A stretch of 64,000 nucleotides of DNA from JAHDFB01 sp965658745. Its GTDB lineage: Bacteria; Bacteroidota; Bacteroidia; Chitinophagales; Saprospiraceae. Below are positions 26,916-35,116 of the stretch, piece after piece (the stretch's first letter is position 1; every line of letters begins with the position of its first letter). The stretch lies in NCBI GenBank assembly GCA_965658745.1, contig CBFHTK010000004.1, positions 62,001 to 126,000 on the forward strand, given 5' to 3'. The notes beneath the pieces were generated by a model that saw only the letters and a program-made list of their open reading frames with translations, made no database searches and had not been told where the DNA came from. The position numbers were made by a program, and so were the translations under genes.

Positions 26916-29573
26916 TTGAAATTCAAAAGCTATGTTTTCCTATTGCTCTTATTGTGTAGTACGCCTGAAGAAGGCCTATCTCAAGTGTCGGATAAAATGC
27001 TGGATAGCTTGGTGGAAGTCTATGCTAGTATTGAAAGACCAGAGTTAGAAGAATTCTTAAGGAATTTCAATAATACAGAATCCTTGAAGGATGCTCTCAC
27101 CGTTTGTTTTGTGAATATTGCTAGGAAAAATATTCATAATGGAAGTTTAGACAAGAGTATTAGCATTCTCAGTTTGCTGATTATACAAAATGAACTATCA
27201 CTTGAAAAGGAGCTACAGATTAGATACTTGCTTGGATATTGTTACTTCGCATCCCGCATGTTTTCAAAGGCAATTGCAGAGTATAGTTTTGTTTTAGAAA
27301 ATAGCCAAGTCAAATCAACTAAGGATTTATGTACATTTTATCTTGCTAATCTATACTTCTTGATGGGAGAATACAATCTAGGTTTAGAGGTGTTGAAAAG
27401 AACTGAGAACTCAATACGGAATTCCGATCTTTTAGTGAAAATACTGAACTTAAAAGCCCAGTTTTATTCAAAGATGTCGAATGAAAAGAAAGCTTTATCA
27501 ACAATTGATCAGTCCATCGCTAGTTGTTCTACTTCGACAGAACTACACCAAGGCAACTTTATTAAGGCTAATATTCTTCTTAGTTATGGAAGAAATGAGA
27601 GAGCACTTCTACTTTTTAAAAGGAGTTTAGTATATAAAACAAAAGTAAGCAACATCATCAAAACCTACAACAACATCAGCTATGCATATATAAAACAGGA
27701 ATCCCCAGAAGCATTAAAATATATCAATCTCTCAAGGCAATTGTTGGATTCAATGTTCACTACGACTTATCATAATCAGTTCGCAGTAATGTTTCAAAAT
27801 TTAGCTGAGTATCATGCAATGAATAATGATTATGACTTAGCGCTGAGAACAATAGATACTTGCATTTATAATCATTGCTATGAAAATGCGATCTCGGGAT
27901 CACCCACAGATTATTCAATTGAATTGTTTTTTTTGGAAGACAAGTTAAGCTTGACGGACTTTTATGAAGTCAAATTGGACATCTTACATCAAGCAAGGGA
28001 GGCTGGAGTAGAGGGTGTAGAGCACAGAATCGAGAGTTTATATAGCGAGATAGATGAGCTTATTCAGTCAATAAGAGAGGAGCGGTTTGATGATCAAAAC
28101 AGATTTTTTCAACAGTCAAAGTTATCTAGGTTCTACAGAGCTGCATACTTGTACTTTGTAGAGAAAGATGATCTTGAAAAGGCATACTACTTTCTGCAAC
28201 AGATGAAAAGTATAATTTTATTAGAGAAAATACAGCATCATAAGGCACATCAGCTATTGCCTGCCAAAGAGCAGAAGATTCTCGAGTCTTTTCAAGATTC
28301 AATCAAAAGCTTAGGTAGTGAACAAAATGATTCAATTGATCGAACTGCAGATCTTCAGCGTATACAAGTGTCTTATTTGAATTATCGTAATCAACTAAAG
28401 CATCGTTTTCCGCAGTATTTCGAAGCTCGATTTTCAGAGCAAAAGTTAGATTTGAAATCAAGTATAAGCCAGATCAAGAAGGAAGAAATGCTAGTCGACT
28501 ATTACCTAGATACGAGTTCCGTTCATATTTTCACTATTTCAAGAGCTGCTGGATTGAACTATGAGGAAATCACCTTTTCTACAGAAGATCGTGAAAGACT
28601 TGAGCTTCTAATTACTGATATCCGCTCGGAACCAAGTATTATGGATTGGTCATATGAATCTATGCAGGCTTTTCAGAATGAAAATAGACTGCTTACTCAA
28701 AAGCTGATCAGACCTTCAATGGAGAATGCTAAGCATTTGATAATTATCCCTCATAACGAGTTGCTGTATCTTCCATTTGAGGCTCTCTACAATGCTAAAA
28801 ATAATTGCCCATTTCAGATATGCGAACGATCATTTTCATATGCTTATTCACATTTTCTCTGGAGCAAATTACATGCAAAGAAGTCAGATGAAGATCTTAG
28901 TGTAATGGTATACAGTCCGTATGAGAATCAAAATGAACAGGACTTTTTGCCAAATGCTAGGATTGAGTCTTCCATTATTTCTCAGTTCTTCAATACAGAG
29001 ATTTTTTCAAGCTTAGAAAAAGCATCCTTTTTTGCTGAATGCGAGAATAAAACTATTCATCATATTCTTTCACACGCAAATCTAGATGAACAGAATTCTA
29101 GCTTGACCAATGTTTCACTTGGTCCCGATAGAGAAAAAATCTACATGCAGGATATTGTTTCAAATCCGTTTAATTCTTCAATGGTCGTTCTCAGTGCTTG
29201 CAATTCGGGGAACGGGTCATTTGTGCAAGGTGAAGGGGTATTATCACTTGCAAGATCATTCATTGAATCAGGTGCTGAATCCATAGTTATGTCAGGACAC
29301 GCTGTTCCAGATTATGCGAGCAGTCAGATCATGACTGTTTTCTATGAAGAATTGGCTAATGGTGCTTCAAAGCATCAGGCCTTGTCAAAATCAAAGAAAC
29401 AGTACATAGAGTCAAGTTCTCAGATGCATCAACATCCCTATTATTGGGCGGGGTTTGTTTTACAAGGGAATGACAATGCACTTATTCAGAAAGAGATACC
29501 ATATTTGGCAATCATTGGATTAACAATAGTAGCCATTGTATTGATAAGCTTTTGGTCAAAAACTAGGTCATAA
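26916..29573 (+). CDS. TPR-CHAT protein with signal peptide and C-terminal membrane anchor
   Basis: The frame is open from an ATG at 26808 that lies inside panB. I prefer the TTG at 26916 because it gives a normal signal peptide (MKFKSYVFLLLLLC...GLSQ), for 885 residues. Degenerate TPR helices fill about residues 60-400, a coiled-coil-like linker follows, and the CHAT caspase-like domain spans about 500-850. The catalytic pair is His720 (ILSHAN) and Cys762 (LSACNSG), followed by GEGVLSLARSFIESGA and HPYYWAGFVLQG. A final hydrophobic segment (YLAIIGLTIVAIVLISFW) and basic tail suggest an inner-membrane anchor. The topology puts the protease domain in the periplasm. The target is unknown, no dedicated partner gene is adjacent, and a promoter was not identified. 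Confidence 0.82.
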   Translation: MKFKSYVFLLLLLCSTPEEGLSQVSDKMLDSLVEVYASIERPELEEFLRNFNNTESLKDALTVCFVNIARKNIHNGSLDKSISILSLLIIQNELSLEKELQIRYLLGYCYFASRMFSKAIAEYSFVLENSQVKSTKDLCTFYLANLYFLMGEYNLGLEVLKRTENSIRNSDLLVKILNLKAQFYSKMSNEKKALSTIDQSIASCSTSTELHQGNFIKANILLSYGRNERALLLFKRSLVYKTKVSNIIKTYNNISYAYIKQESPEALKYINLSRQLLDSMFTTTYHNQFAVMFQNLAEYHAMNNDYDLALRTIDTCIYNHCYENAISGSPTDYSIELFFLEDKLSLTDFYEVKLDILHQAREAGVEGVEHRIESLYSEIDELIQSIREERFDDQNRFFQQSKLSRFYRAAYLYFVEKDDLEKAYYFLQQMKSIILLEKIQHHKAHQLLPAKEQKILESFQDSIKSLGSEQNDSIDRTADLQRIQVSYLNYRNQLKHRFPQYFEARFSEQKLDLKSSISQIKKEEMLVDYYLDTSSVHIFTISRAAGLNYEEITFSTEDRERLELLITDIRSEPSIMDWSYESMQAFQNENRLLTQKLIRPSMENAKHLIIIPHNELLYLPFEALYNAKNNCPFQICERSFSYAYSHFLWSKLHAKKSDEDLSVMVYSPYENQNEQDFLPNARIESSIISQFFNTEIFSSLEKASFFAECENKTIHHILSHANLDEQNSSLTNVSLGPDREKIYMQDIVSNPFNSSMVVLSACNSGNGSFVQGEGVLSLARSFIESGAESIVMSGHAVPDYASSQIMTVFYEELANGASKHQALSKSKKQYIESSSQMHQHPYYWAGFVLQGNDNALIQKEIPYLAIIGLTIVAIVLISFWSKTRS

Positions 29574-29575
29574 AA

Positions 29576-29613
29576 AAGGCCACCGAGCGATAACGCCGGC
29601 AGCCTTATTTTTT
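29576..29613. terminator. Bidirectional terminator between convergent genes
   Basis: AAGGC-CA-CCG pairs with CGG-CA-GCCTT around an 11-nt loop, with an A tract on the left and a T tract on the right. It can serve both the CHAT gene (plus strand) and pdhA (minus strand). Confidence 0.75.
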
Positions 29614-29632
29614 TCTTAGAATATTACAGCAG

Positions 29633-30679
29633 CTATGTCAAGTAAGGATAGTCTTCTTGTACGTAGTTTTCAGAATATAATTCAGATCCATCGGGATAGT
29701 CTGACTCATCAGCGAACTTGTATGCTGCATTGACTTCATCAACTATGCTTTTCTTGATTTCATCGACCTCTTTTTGAGACGCAATTTTGTCTTTTACGAT
29801 CTTTTGTTCAACGACAATTACTGGATCTTTTTCCTTGTAGCTGTTCAATTCGTCCTTTGTACGATATTTAGCTGGATCCGAAACAGAATGTCCTTTATAT
29901 CTGTATGTTTTGATTTCTAGGTAATAGGGTCCTTTACCTGATCTGATGTGTTCAGAGGCTCTCAAGAATGCTTCGTGTACTGAAGCTGGATCCATACCGT
30001 CTACTGCCTCACTTGGCATGTCAAATGCGGAACCAATTTTGTATAAATCTTGAACATTGCTGGTTCGCTCAACAGAAGTACCCATTGCATAACCGTTGTT
30101 TTCACAAATGTAGAGAACAGGAAGTTTCCAAGTCATTGCCATATTAAAAGACTCGTATAAAGCACCTTGTCTAGCTGCACCATCTCCAAACATTGTAACA
30201 CATAGGTTGTCAGTTCCTTTGTATTGCTCAGCAAAAGCTATACCTGTGCCTATAGGAATTTGAGCCCCTACAATTCCGTTTCCACCAAAATAGTTGTGCT
30301 TCTTACTGAAAAAGTGCATCGAACCACCTTTACCTTTTACACAGCCAGTTTCTTTACCAAATAGTTCAGCCATGCAAGAATCTGAACTCAGACCGCGTGC
30401 TAACCCTACTCCATGCTGGCGATATGCAGTAACTACAGCGTCTTCTTTACGAATTCCAGTTACAAGTGCAGCACCTATTGCTTCTTGACCAATATATACA
30501 TGGCAAAAACCACGTATCTTTTGCTGAGAATATGCTAGTAAGGTTTTCTCTTCAAATTTTCGAATTCTATACATTGTTTCAAACCAAGTCAACCATGTTT
30601 TTTTATCGTATTTTTTTACAGACTTTTTTCTAGCTGTCGGATTTTTTCCTGTCTTCGCTTTTGCTACTACTTCTGCCAT
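29633..30679 (-). CDS. pdhA: Pyruvate dehydrogenase E1 component, alpha subunit
   Basis: The 348-residue protein matches the alpha subunit of the branched (alpha2-beta2) E1. The thiamine-diphosphate motif begins GDGAARQGALYESFNMA and closes with ENNGYAMGT. GHVYIGQEA-like HVYIGQEAIG, YRQHGVGLARG and the phosphorylation-loop-like TYRYKGHSVSDPAKYRT are present. E1 decarboxylates pyruvate and loads the acetyl group on E2 lipoate. A Lys-rich N-terminal extension of about 25 residues precedes the core. The beta subunit and E2 genes are not adjacent. A related 2-oxoacid (branched-chain) E1 alpha is the main alternative. Confidence 0.9.
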   Translation of the reverse strand: MAEVVAKAKTGKNPTARKKSVKKYDKKTWLTWFETMYRIRKFEEKTLLAYSQQKIRGFCHVYIGQEAIGAALVTGIRKEDAVVTAYRQHGVGLARGLSSDSCMAELFGKETGCVKGKGGSMHFFSKKHNYFGGNGIVGAQIPIGTGIAFAEQYKGTDNLCVTMFGDGAARQGALYESFNMAMTWKLPVLYICENNGYAMGTSVERTSNVQDLYKIGSAFDMPSEAVDGMDPASVHEAFLRASEHIRSGKGPYYLEIKTYRYKGHSVSDPAKYRTKDELNSYKEKDPVIVVEQKIVKDKIASQKEVDEIKKSIVDEVNAAYKFADESDYPDGSELYSENYVQEDYPYLT

Positions 30680-30743
30680 TTTCTTACTGCTTATCTTGTT
30701 GTTTATTGAAGGTCAAATTGTATTTTCGCACTTTATCGCTTCG

Positions 30744-30751
30744 CAAATATA
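30744..30751 (-). promoter_or_regulatory. -7 promoter box of pdhA
   Basis: On the minus strand TATATTTG matches TAnnTTTG exactly, 64 bp before the pdhA ATG. The divergent recF gene starts 28 bp to the right. Confidence 0.55.
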
Positions 30752-30779
30752 ATGGAATTTTAATTTTTCATACTCGGCT

Positions 30780-31886
30780 ATGCTCATATCTCACATTCAT
30801 ATTGTAAACTATAAAAACTATGAAGATGTTCATGTCGATTTTCATCCGCAATTTAATGTGATAACTGGGTATAATGGTGAAGGTAAAACAAATCTAATAG
30901 ATGCTATTCACTATTTGGGCTTGACCCGATCATATTTTCTTTCTACAGACACCCATAATTACCGACATGAATCGGACTTCTTTAGATTGGACGGGCTCTT
31001 TGTTCAAGATGAAACAGAGCATCGAATAGTTTGCAAAACACAAAAGCGAAAACCCAAGGTTTTTGAAAAGGATGCCAAGAAGTACGAAAGGTTGGTGGAT
31101 CACATTGGCCTGATACCAATTGTCATGATCGCTCCGAAAGATGGTAATATCATCAACGAGGGCAGTGTTGAAAGGCGGCGCATAATTGATACTACAATTA
31201 GTCAGTTGGATTCCGATTATCTAGAATGTCTAATGGAGTACAATTATATCTTGAAGCAAAGAAATCAGCTGCTTAAATCTGATGAAGAACATAGGATTGA
31301 TCTATCGCTACTAGATGTATACGATCAGAAATTAAGCATAACTGGTTCGACTATTTTCGACAAAAGAAAGGCTTATTTAGAAGAGTTGAAAGACATATTT
31401 CTAGATAAATATGAATTCATAAGTGGGGGCAAAGAGATATCTGATCTAACCTACAAGTCTAAATTGTCAGAGACTGCATTGCACGTATTACTTAAGGAAA
31501 ATCGAAAAAAGGATTTAATCCTGCAGCGCACATCTGTAGGTATACACAAAGATGATCTAGTTTTTCTAAATAATGGCTCACCAATAAAGTTTATTGGGTC
31601 GCAAGGACAACAGAAATCTTTTGTTCTAGCACTTAAATTAGCTCAATTTGAATTAATCAAAAAGCATAGGCAAGTTAGTCCCATCATCTTACTAGATGAT
31701 ATATTTGATAAGCTAGATTCTAGTCGTGTAATGCATTTGATTAAATTGCTGAATAATGCAAAACTTGGGCAAATCTTTATTACAGATACAGAGAAAGATC
31801 GTTTGAATCATATTTTTGAGGAACTGAATTTTGATTTTGCACTTTATGAAGTTGCCGATAATCAGGTTCTTCCGGTCACATTGTAG
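30780..31886 (+). CDS. recF: DNA replication and repair protein RecF
   Basis: The 368-residue SMC-like ATPase has a Walker A motif GYNGEGKTNLIDAIHYLGL at about residues 29-47. RecF-specific blocks follow: VMIAPKDGNIINEGSVERRR, the signature region FLNNGSPIKFIGSQGQQKSFVLALKLAQ, and Walker B PIILLDDIFDKLDSSR. RecF loads RecA at single-strand gaps with RecO and RecR. It is near the family's usual length. A DUF721 gene follows 34 bp downstream, a common recF neighbour. Confidence 0.93.
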   Translation: MLISHIHIVNYKNYEDVHVDFHPQFNVITGYNGEGKTNLIDAIHYLGLTRSYFLSTDTHNYRHESDFFRLDGLFVQDETEHRIVCKTQKRKPKVFEKDAKKYERLVDHIGLIPIVMIAPKDGNIINEGSVERRRIIDTTISQLDSDYLECLMEYNYILKQRNQLLKSDEEHRIDLSLLDVYDQKLSITGSTIFDKRKAYLEELKDIFLDKYEFISGGKEISDLTYKSKLSETALHVLLKENRKKDLILQRTSVGIHKDDLVFLNNGSPIKFIGSQGQQKSFVLALKLAQFELIKKHRQVSPIILLDDIFDKLDSSRVMHLIKLLNNAKLGQIFITDTEKDRLNHIFEELNFDFALYEVADNQVLPVTL

Positions 31887-31920
31887 CCCAAACTTACGTG
31901 CTATATTACAAAATCTTTAC

Positions 31921-32211
31921 ATGAAAAAACATAATGATCAACCGATTCAAGACATTCTAAAAGGAATGATGAAGAAGGGGCCTTTGACTTCTGGTTATTA
32001 TGATACACAAGTCAAGCTAATCTGGAATAATAAATTAGGTAAATTACTCACAAATCAAACTGTAAAGATTCACCTTAATAAAGGAGTAATCTACTTGAAG
32101 TTAAATTCAGCTCCACTGAGAAAAGAACTCTTTATGGGAAAGGAGCAATTGATCAAACAATTTAATGAGGAGCTAGGTGAAAATCTCGTCAAGGATATGA
32201 TATTTTCATAA
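31921..32211 (+). CDS. DUF721 (DciA-like) protein
   Basis: The open frame begins at 31831 inside recF, but the family match begins at the ATG at 31921 (MKKHNDQPIQD), giving 96 residues. The pattern QDILKGMMKKGPL, then VKLIWNNKLGKLLTNQT and a late IYLKLNSAPLRKELFMGKEQLI, matches DUF721, related to the N-terminal domain of the DciA helicase operator. DciA helps load the replicative helicase in bacteria without DnaC, but Bacteroidota DUF721 proteins are not well studied. Its location after recF fits a replication role. The stop codon abuts a terminator. Confidence 0.85.
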   Translation: MKKHNDQPIQDILKGMMKKGPLTSGYYDTQVKLIWNNKLGKLLTNQTVKIHLNKGVIYLKLNSAPLRKELFMGKEQLIKQFNEELGENLVKDMIFS

Positions 32212-32248
32212 AAAAAAGCGTTTCACAGTTTTACCATGAAACGCTTTT
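32211..32248. terminator. Bidirectional terminator between the DUF721 and subtilase genes
   Basis: A 12-bp perfect stem, AAAAGCGTTTCA / TGAAACGCTTTT, has an 11-nt loop. It is preceded by an A run and ends in T4, so it is strongest for the minus-strand subtilase gene ending at 32268. It can also end the recF transcript. Confidence 0.85.
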
Positions 32249-32267
32249 CAATCAATTTGACCTTTAT

Positions 32268-33920
32268 TTAGGCTTTATTAGCTTTAATCTTTTTCTTTCC
32301 TTTTGTCTTACTTGCCAGCTCTAAGGCTTTAAATGCATTCAAGTGACCACCTGAAGTACTTAGTGAACTGAAGTCAACAACTTCGTCAGATCCAGGTTTG
32401 CTTACCTTGATCATCCGCTTATCACTAGATTGCTCTATGATTTCTTTTACTTGTTCAGCTGTAAGGCTAGGGTAGTATGATCGTATTAATGCAGCTACAC
32501 CAGCAACTACTGGAGAAGCCATACTTGTGCCTTGAGCGTTTTGGTAATTATTGTCTGGAGTGGTAGAGTATATAGCCATACCTGGTGCAAAAACATCTAC
32601 ATTTTCTTTACCATAATTTGAAAATGGCGCAACTGCATCTTCTCCCTCTTTCCAATTTAAAGCACCAACCTCTAACCAATTGTCAAATGTCTTGTCCTTT
32701 TTCCAAAATAGAACTCGTTTTCTGTACATATCATTCGGGAAGTTATCTGTTACATCATTGTCCTGACTGCTGTTCCCAGCTGCATGAACCAAAAGAACAT
32801 CATTCTTTTCAGCGTACTTAATTGCTTTCTCAACTACTTCTTCGTTCCATGAGTATCCTTTTCCAAAGCTCATATTAACTACTGAAGCACCGTTGTCAAC
32901 TGCATAGCGAATTGCATTGGCAACATCCTTGTCACGCTCATCTCCATTTGGTACTGTACGAACAGACATTATCTTCACATTGTCAGCAACTCCATTCATT
33001 CCCAGACCATTGTCTCTTTCAGCACCGATAATTCCTGCTACGTGCGTACCATGAAAAGCATCTGGTCCTTCAACGTCGTTATTACCGTAGTATTTTTCAG
33101 TTTGATCTTCGTAATTGTCACCAATTACCACTCGAGAATCAAAGTCTGGATTGTAACCATATTCAAGTTGATTGCCATAGTATTCATATGCACCCTTGTA
33201 TTGTTCTCCAATTGCATTTTTCATCTCGTCAACTGTTTTTGCATCTGCATACAATTGTTTAACGATGTTACTAGCAACAACGAACTGTTGTTCACCAGTT
33301 GTAGCAAGGCTATCTGCAAATTCGGGAGTTAATTCACTACCTCCTAAAGCTGCTTCTAGCGCATCTAATGCTCCGTAGATCATACCTTCATTACCCTTGA
33401 TTCTCTCAAGTGATTTTTCAGCCTTAGCTCGATTTTCTTCCAATTCCTTTTTTACCTTTTGGTAGAATTCATATTCTTTCTTGCCTTTCTTAGTCAGTTT
33501 TTCAGGATCAGCATTTTCATACTTGTAACTGTATTTTTTGTAAACTCTGGCAATTTCGAGATTGTCGTCATTCACATTTTTTCCATCAGGACCTCCGATG
33601 AAATTCCATCCGTGCACATCATCTACATATCCATTTCCATCGTCATCAATACCATTATCAGCTGTTTCGCCTGGATTGACCCACATAACATCGTCAAGAT
33701 CTTCGTGCTCTGCATCAACACCTGAGTCAATCACAGCAACAACCACAGAAACACTTGATTTTCCTTTTAGCAGTTCTTCATAAGCACGTTCAGTACTCAC
33801 TCCATAGACTCCGTCTTTCTCTTTGTCTAAATTAAACCAGTTGGCTGGAGGCCCGTCTTGGGCTTGAAGTCCCATATATCCTAATGCTAGGAAAAAAGTG
33901 TATAACAATTTCTTATTCAT
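32268..33920 (-). CDS. Secreted S8 family serine protease (subtilase) with large inserted helical region
   Basis: The frame opens at 33947, but a perfect -7 box covers 33947-33954, so the ATG at 33920 is the likely start. It gives a proper signal peptide (MNKKLLYTFFLALG...LQAQ) and 550 residues. The catalytic triad is Asp65 (AVIDSGVD), His293 (FHGTHVAG) and Ser466 (GTSMASP); HAAGNSS supplies the oxyanion Asn. Asp and His are 228 residues apart, far more than in subtilisin. The gap holds a Lys/Glu-rich, probably helical insertion (about 125-245). There is no T9SS sorting domain; the tail is Lys-rich (KTKGKKKIKANKA). It is therefore probably periplasmic or exported by another route. Substrate is unknown. 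Confidence 0.9.
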   Translation of the reverse strand: MNKKLLYTFFLALGYMGLQAQDGPPANWFNLDKEKDGVYGVSTERAYEELLKGKSSVSVVVAVIDSGVDAEHEDLDDVMWVNPGETADNGIDDDGNGYVDDVHGWNFIGGPDGKNVNDDNLEIARVYKKYSYKYENADPEKLTKKGKKEYEFYQKVKKELEENRAKAEKSLERIKGNEGMIYGALDALEAALGGSELTPEFADSLATTGEQQFVVASNIVKQLYADAKTVDEMKNAIGEQYKGAYEYYGNQLEYGYNPDFDSRVVIGDNYEDQTEKYYGNNDVEGPDAFHGTHVAGIIGAERDNGLGMNGVADNVKIMSVRTVPNGDERDKDVANAIRYAVDNGASVVNMSFGKGYSWNEEVVEKAIKYAEKNDVLLVHAAGNSSQDNDVTDNFPNDMYRKRVLFWKKDKTFDNWLEVGALNWKEGEDAVAPFSNYGKENVDVFAPGMAIYSTTPDNNYQNAQGTSMASPVVAGVAALIRSYYPSLTAEQVKEIIEQSSDKRMIKVSKPGSDEVVDFSSLSTSGGHLNAFKALELASKTKGKKKIKANKA

Positions 33921-33946
33921 AGTACATTTTTTTTTGTAAAGTAACA

Positions 33947-33954
33947 CAAATATA
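33947..33954 (-). promoter_or_regulatory. -7 promoter box of the subtilase gene
   Basis: On the minus strand TATATTTG matches TAnnTTTG exactly, 26 bp before the ATG at 33920. Its position rules against the longer upstream start at 33947. Confidence 0.6.
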
Positions 33955-34167
33955 GTCTTGCCAACAAAATGATATAAAGATTTATGTTGTAATACTGCTA
34001 TTTATGATATTATTAACGTCTCAGATATAGAAGGTTTTCAGCCTATTTGTTTTTGAGTTGATAATTTGATGCTATAATCGAGGAGTAATGTGTTGATGTT
34101 CACAAGTTCTACTGCTGATACAGCGACTTGGTCAGTTTTGACATCTTTTCTAAACAATTATATTGTT

Positions 34168-34175
34168 TAATTTTG
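34168..34175 (+). promoter_or_regulatory. -7 promoter box of the DUF6089 barrel gene
   Basis: TAATTTTG matches TAnnTTTG exactly, 34 bp before the ATG at 34210. Confidence 0.55.
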
Positions 34176-34209
34176 CGTAGAGATTTTATATATGTAATAT
34201 TGTATTAAT

Positions 34210-35067
34210 ATGTACAAAGCTGTTTTATATCTAGTTTTTGCTTTAGTTTTTTCTATATCCTCTACAAAGAATGCTAAAGCACAGTCTTATTTTGAGCTTG
34301 GCGGTAGCGTTGGTCTGTCTAATTATAGCGGCGATCTTATCAACAGCATTAGTCTAGCGTTAAGACAGAGTCATCCTGCAGTAAGCGCATTTTCCAAATT
34401 CAACATAAATTCAACGCTTTCTACAAGAGTGGGAGTGACTTATGCTAAGGTTTCTGGTTCCGATGCACTTACTGAAAGGTCTGAGTTAATAAGGCGCAAT
34501 CTAAGTTTTGATTCGGATATTTATGAAATTGCTGGGATGCTAGAAGTGAACATTTTCAAGTTTTCTGCTATTGCAAGTGAAAATATATTTACCCCATACG
34601 TAGCTCTTGGTTTTGGAGCCTTCAGATTTGATCCAACGACTGAGTATAATGGTCAGAGGATTCGATTACAACCCTTGGGCACCGAAGGTCAAGGTACTTC
34701 AGCAGCGCCGAATAATCCAAAGTACAGTTTAACGCAACTTAATATACCTTTTGGTGGAGGAGTAAAATTCAAGTTGGCAGATAACATCACTGGTTTTGTT
34801 GACTTAACATGGAGAAGGACCTTTACGGATTATCTCGACGATGTGAGTACATCGTATGTCGATCCCGAAATTCTGCTAGCTGAAGGAGGAGAACTTACTC
34901 TTGCTTTAAGCAATAGGACAGGAGAATTCCTTGGGGAAGAAGGATACATTAGCAATGGAGTTCAGAGAGGAAATCTGACAATTAATGACTATTATTTTAT
35001 GGGCGCAGTTGGCGTGAGCTTTGCTTTTTATTCAAGTGGAAGTAATGTAGAATGTCCAAAATTCTGA
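34210..35067 (+). CDS. DUF6089-type outer-membrane beta-barrel protein
   Basis: The 285-residue exported protein has a signal peptide ending near residue 24 (KNAKAQ). The mature part opens with YFELGGSVGLSNYSGDL, the DUF6089-type opening, and alternates short amphipathic strands (TRVGVTYAKVSGSD, VEVNIFKF-like EVNIFKF, FTPYVALGFGAFRFDP, GFVDLTWRRTFTDYLDDVS). It ends in an aromatic-rich strand (YYFMGAVGVSFAFYS). These features indicate a small outer-membrane barrel. No function is established for the family. A second protein of the same type is encoded at 52951. It precedes recQ by 49 bp but is functionally unrelated. Confidence 0.8.
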   Translation: MYKAVLYLVFALVFSISSTKNAKAQSYFELGGSVGLSNYSGDLINSISLALRQSHPAVSAFSKFNINSTLSTRVGVTYAKVSGSDALTERSELIRRNLSFDSDIYEIAGMLEVNIFKFSAIASENIFTPYVALGFGAFRFDPTTEYNGQRIRLQPLGTEGQGTSAAPNNPKYSLTQLNIPFGGGVKFKLADNITGFVDLTWRRTFTDYLDDVSTSYVDPEILLAEGGELTLALSNRTGEFLGEEGYISNGVQRGNLTINDYYFMGAVGVSFAFYSSGSNVECPKF

Positions 35068-35116
35068 TAGTTTTGTAAGTAATTATTGTTGTTAAATCAT
35101 CTAGCGAGTCCTCATT

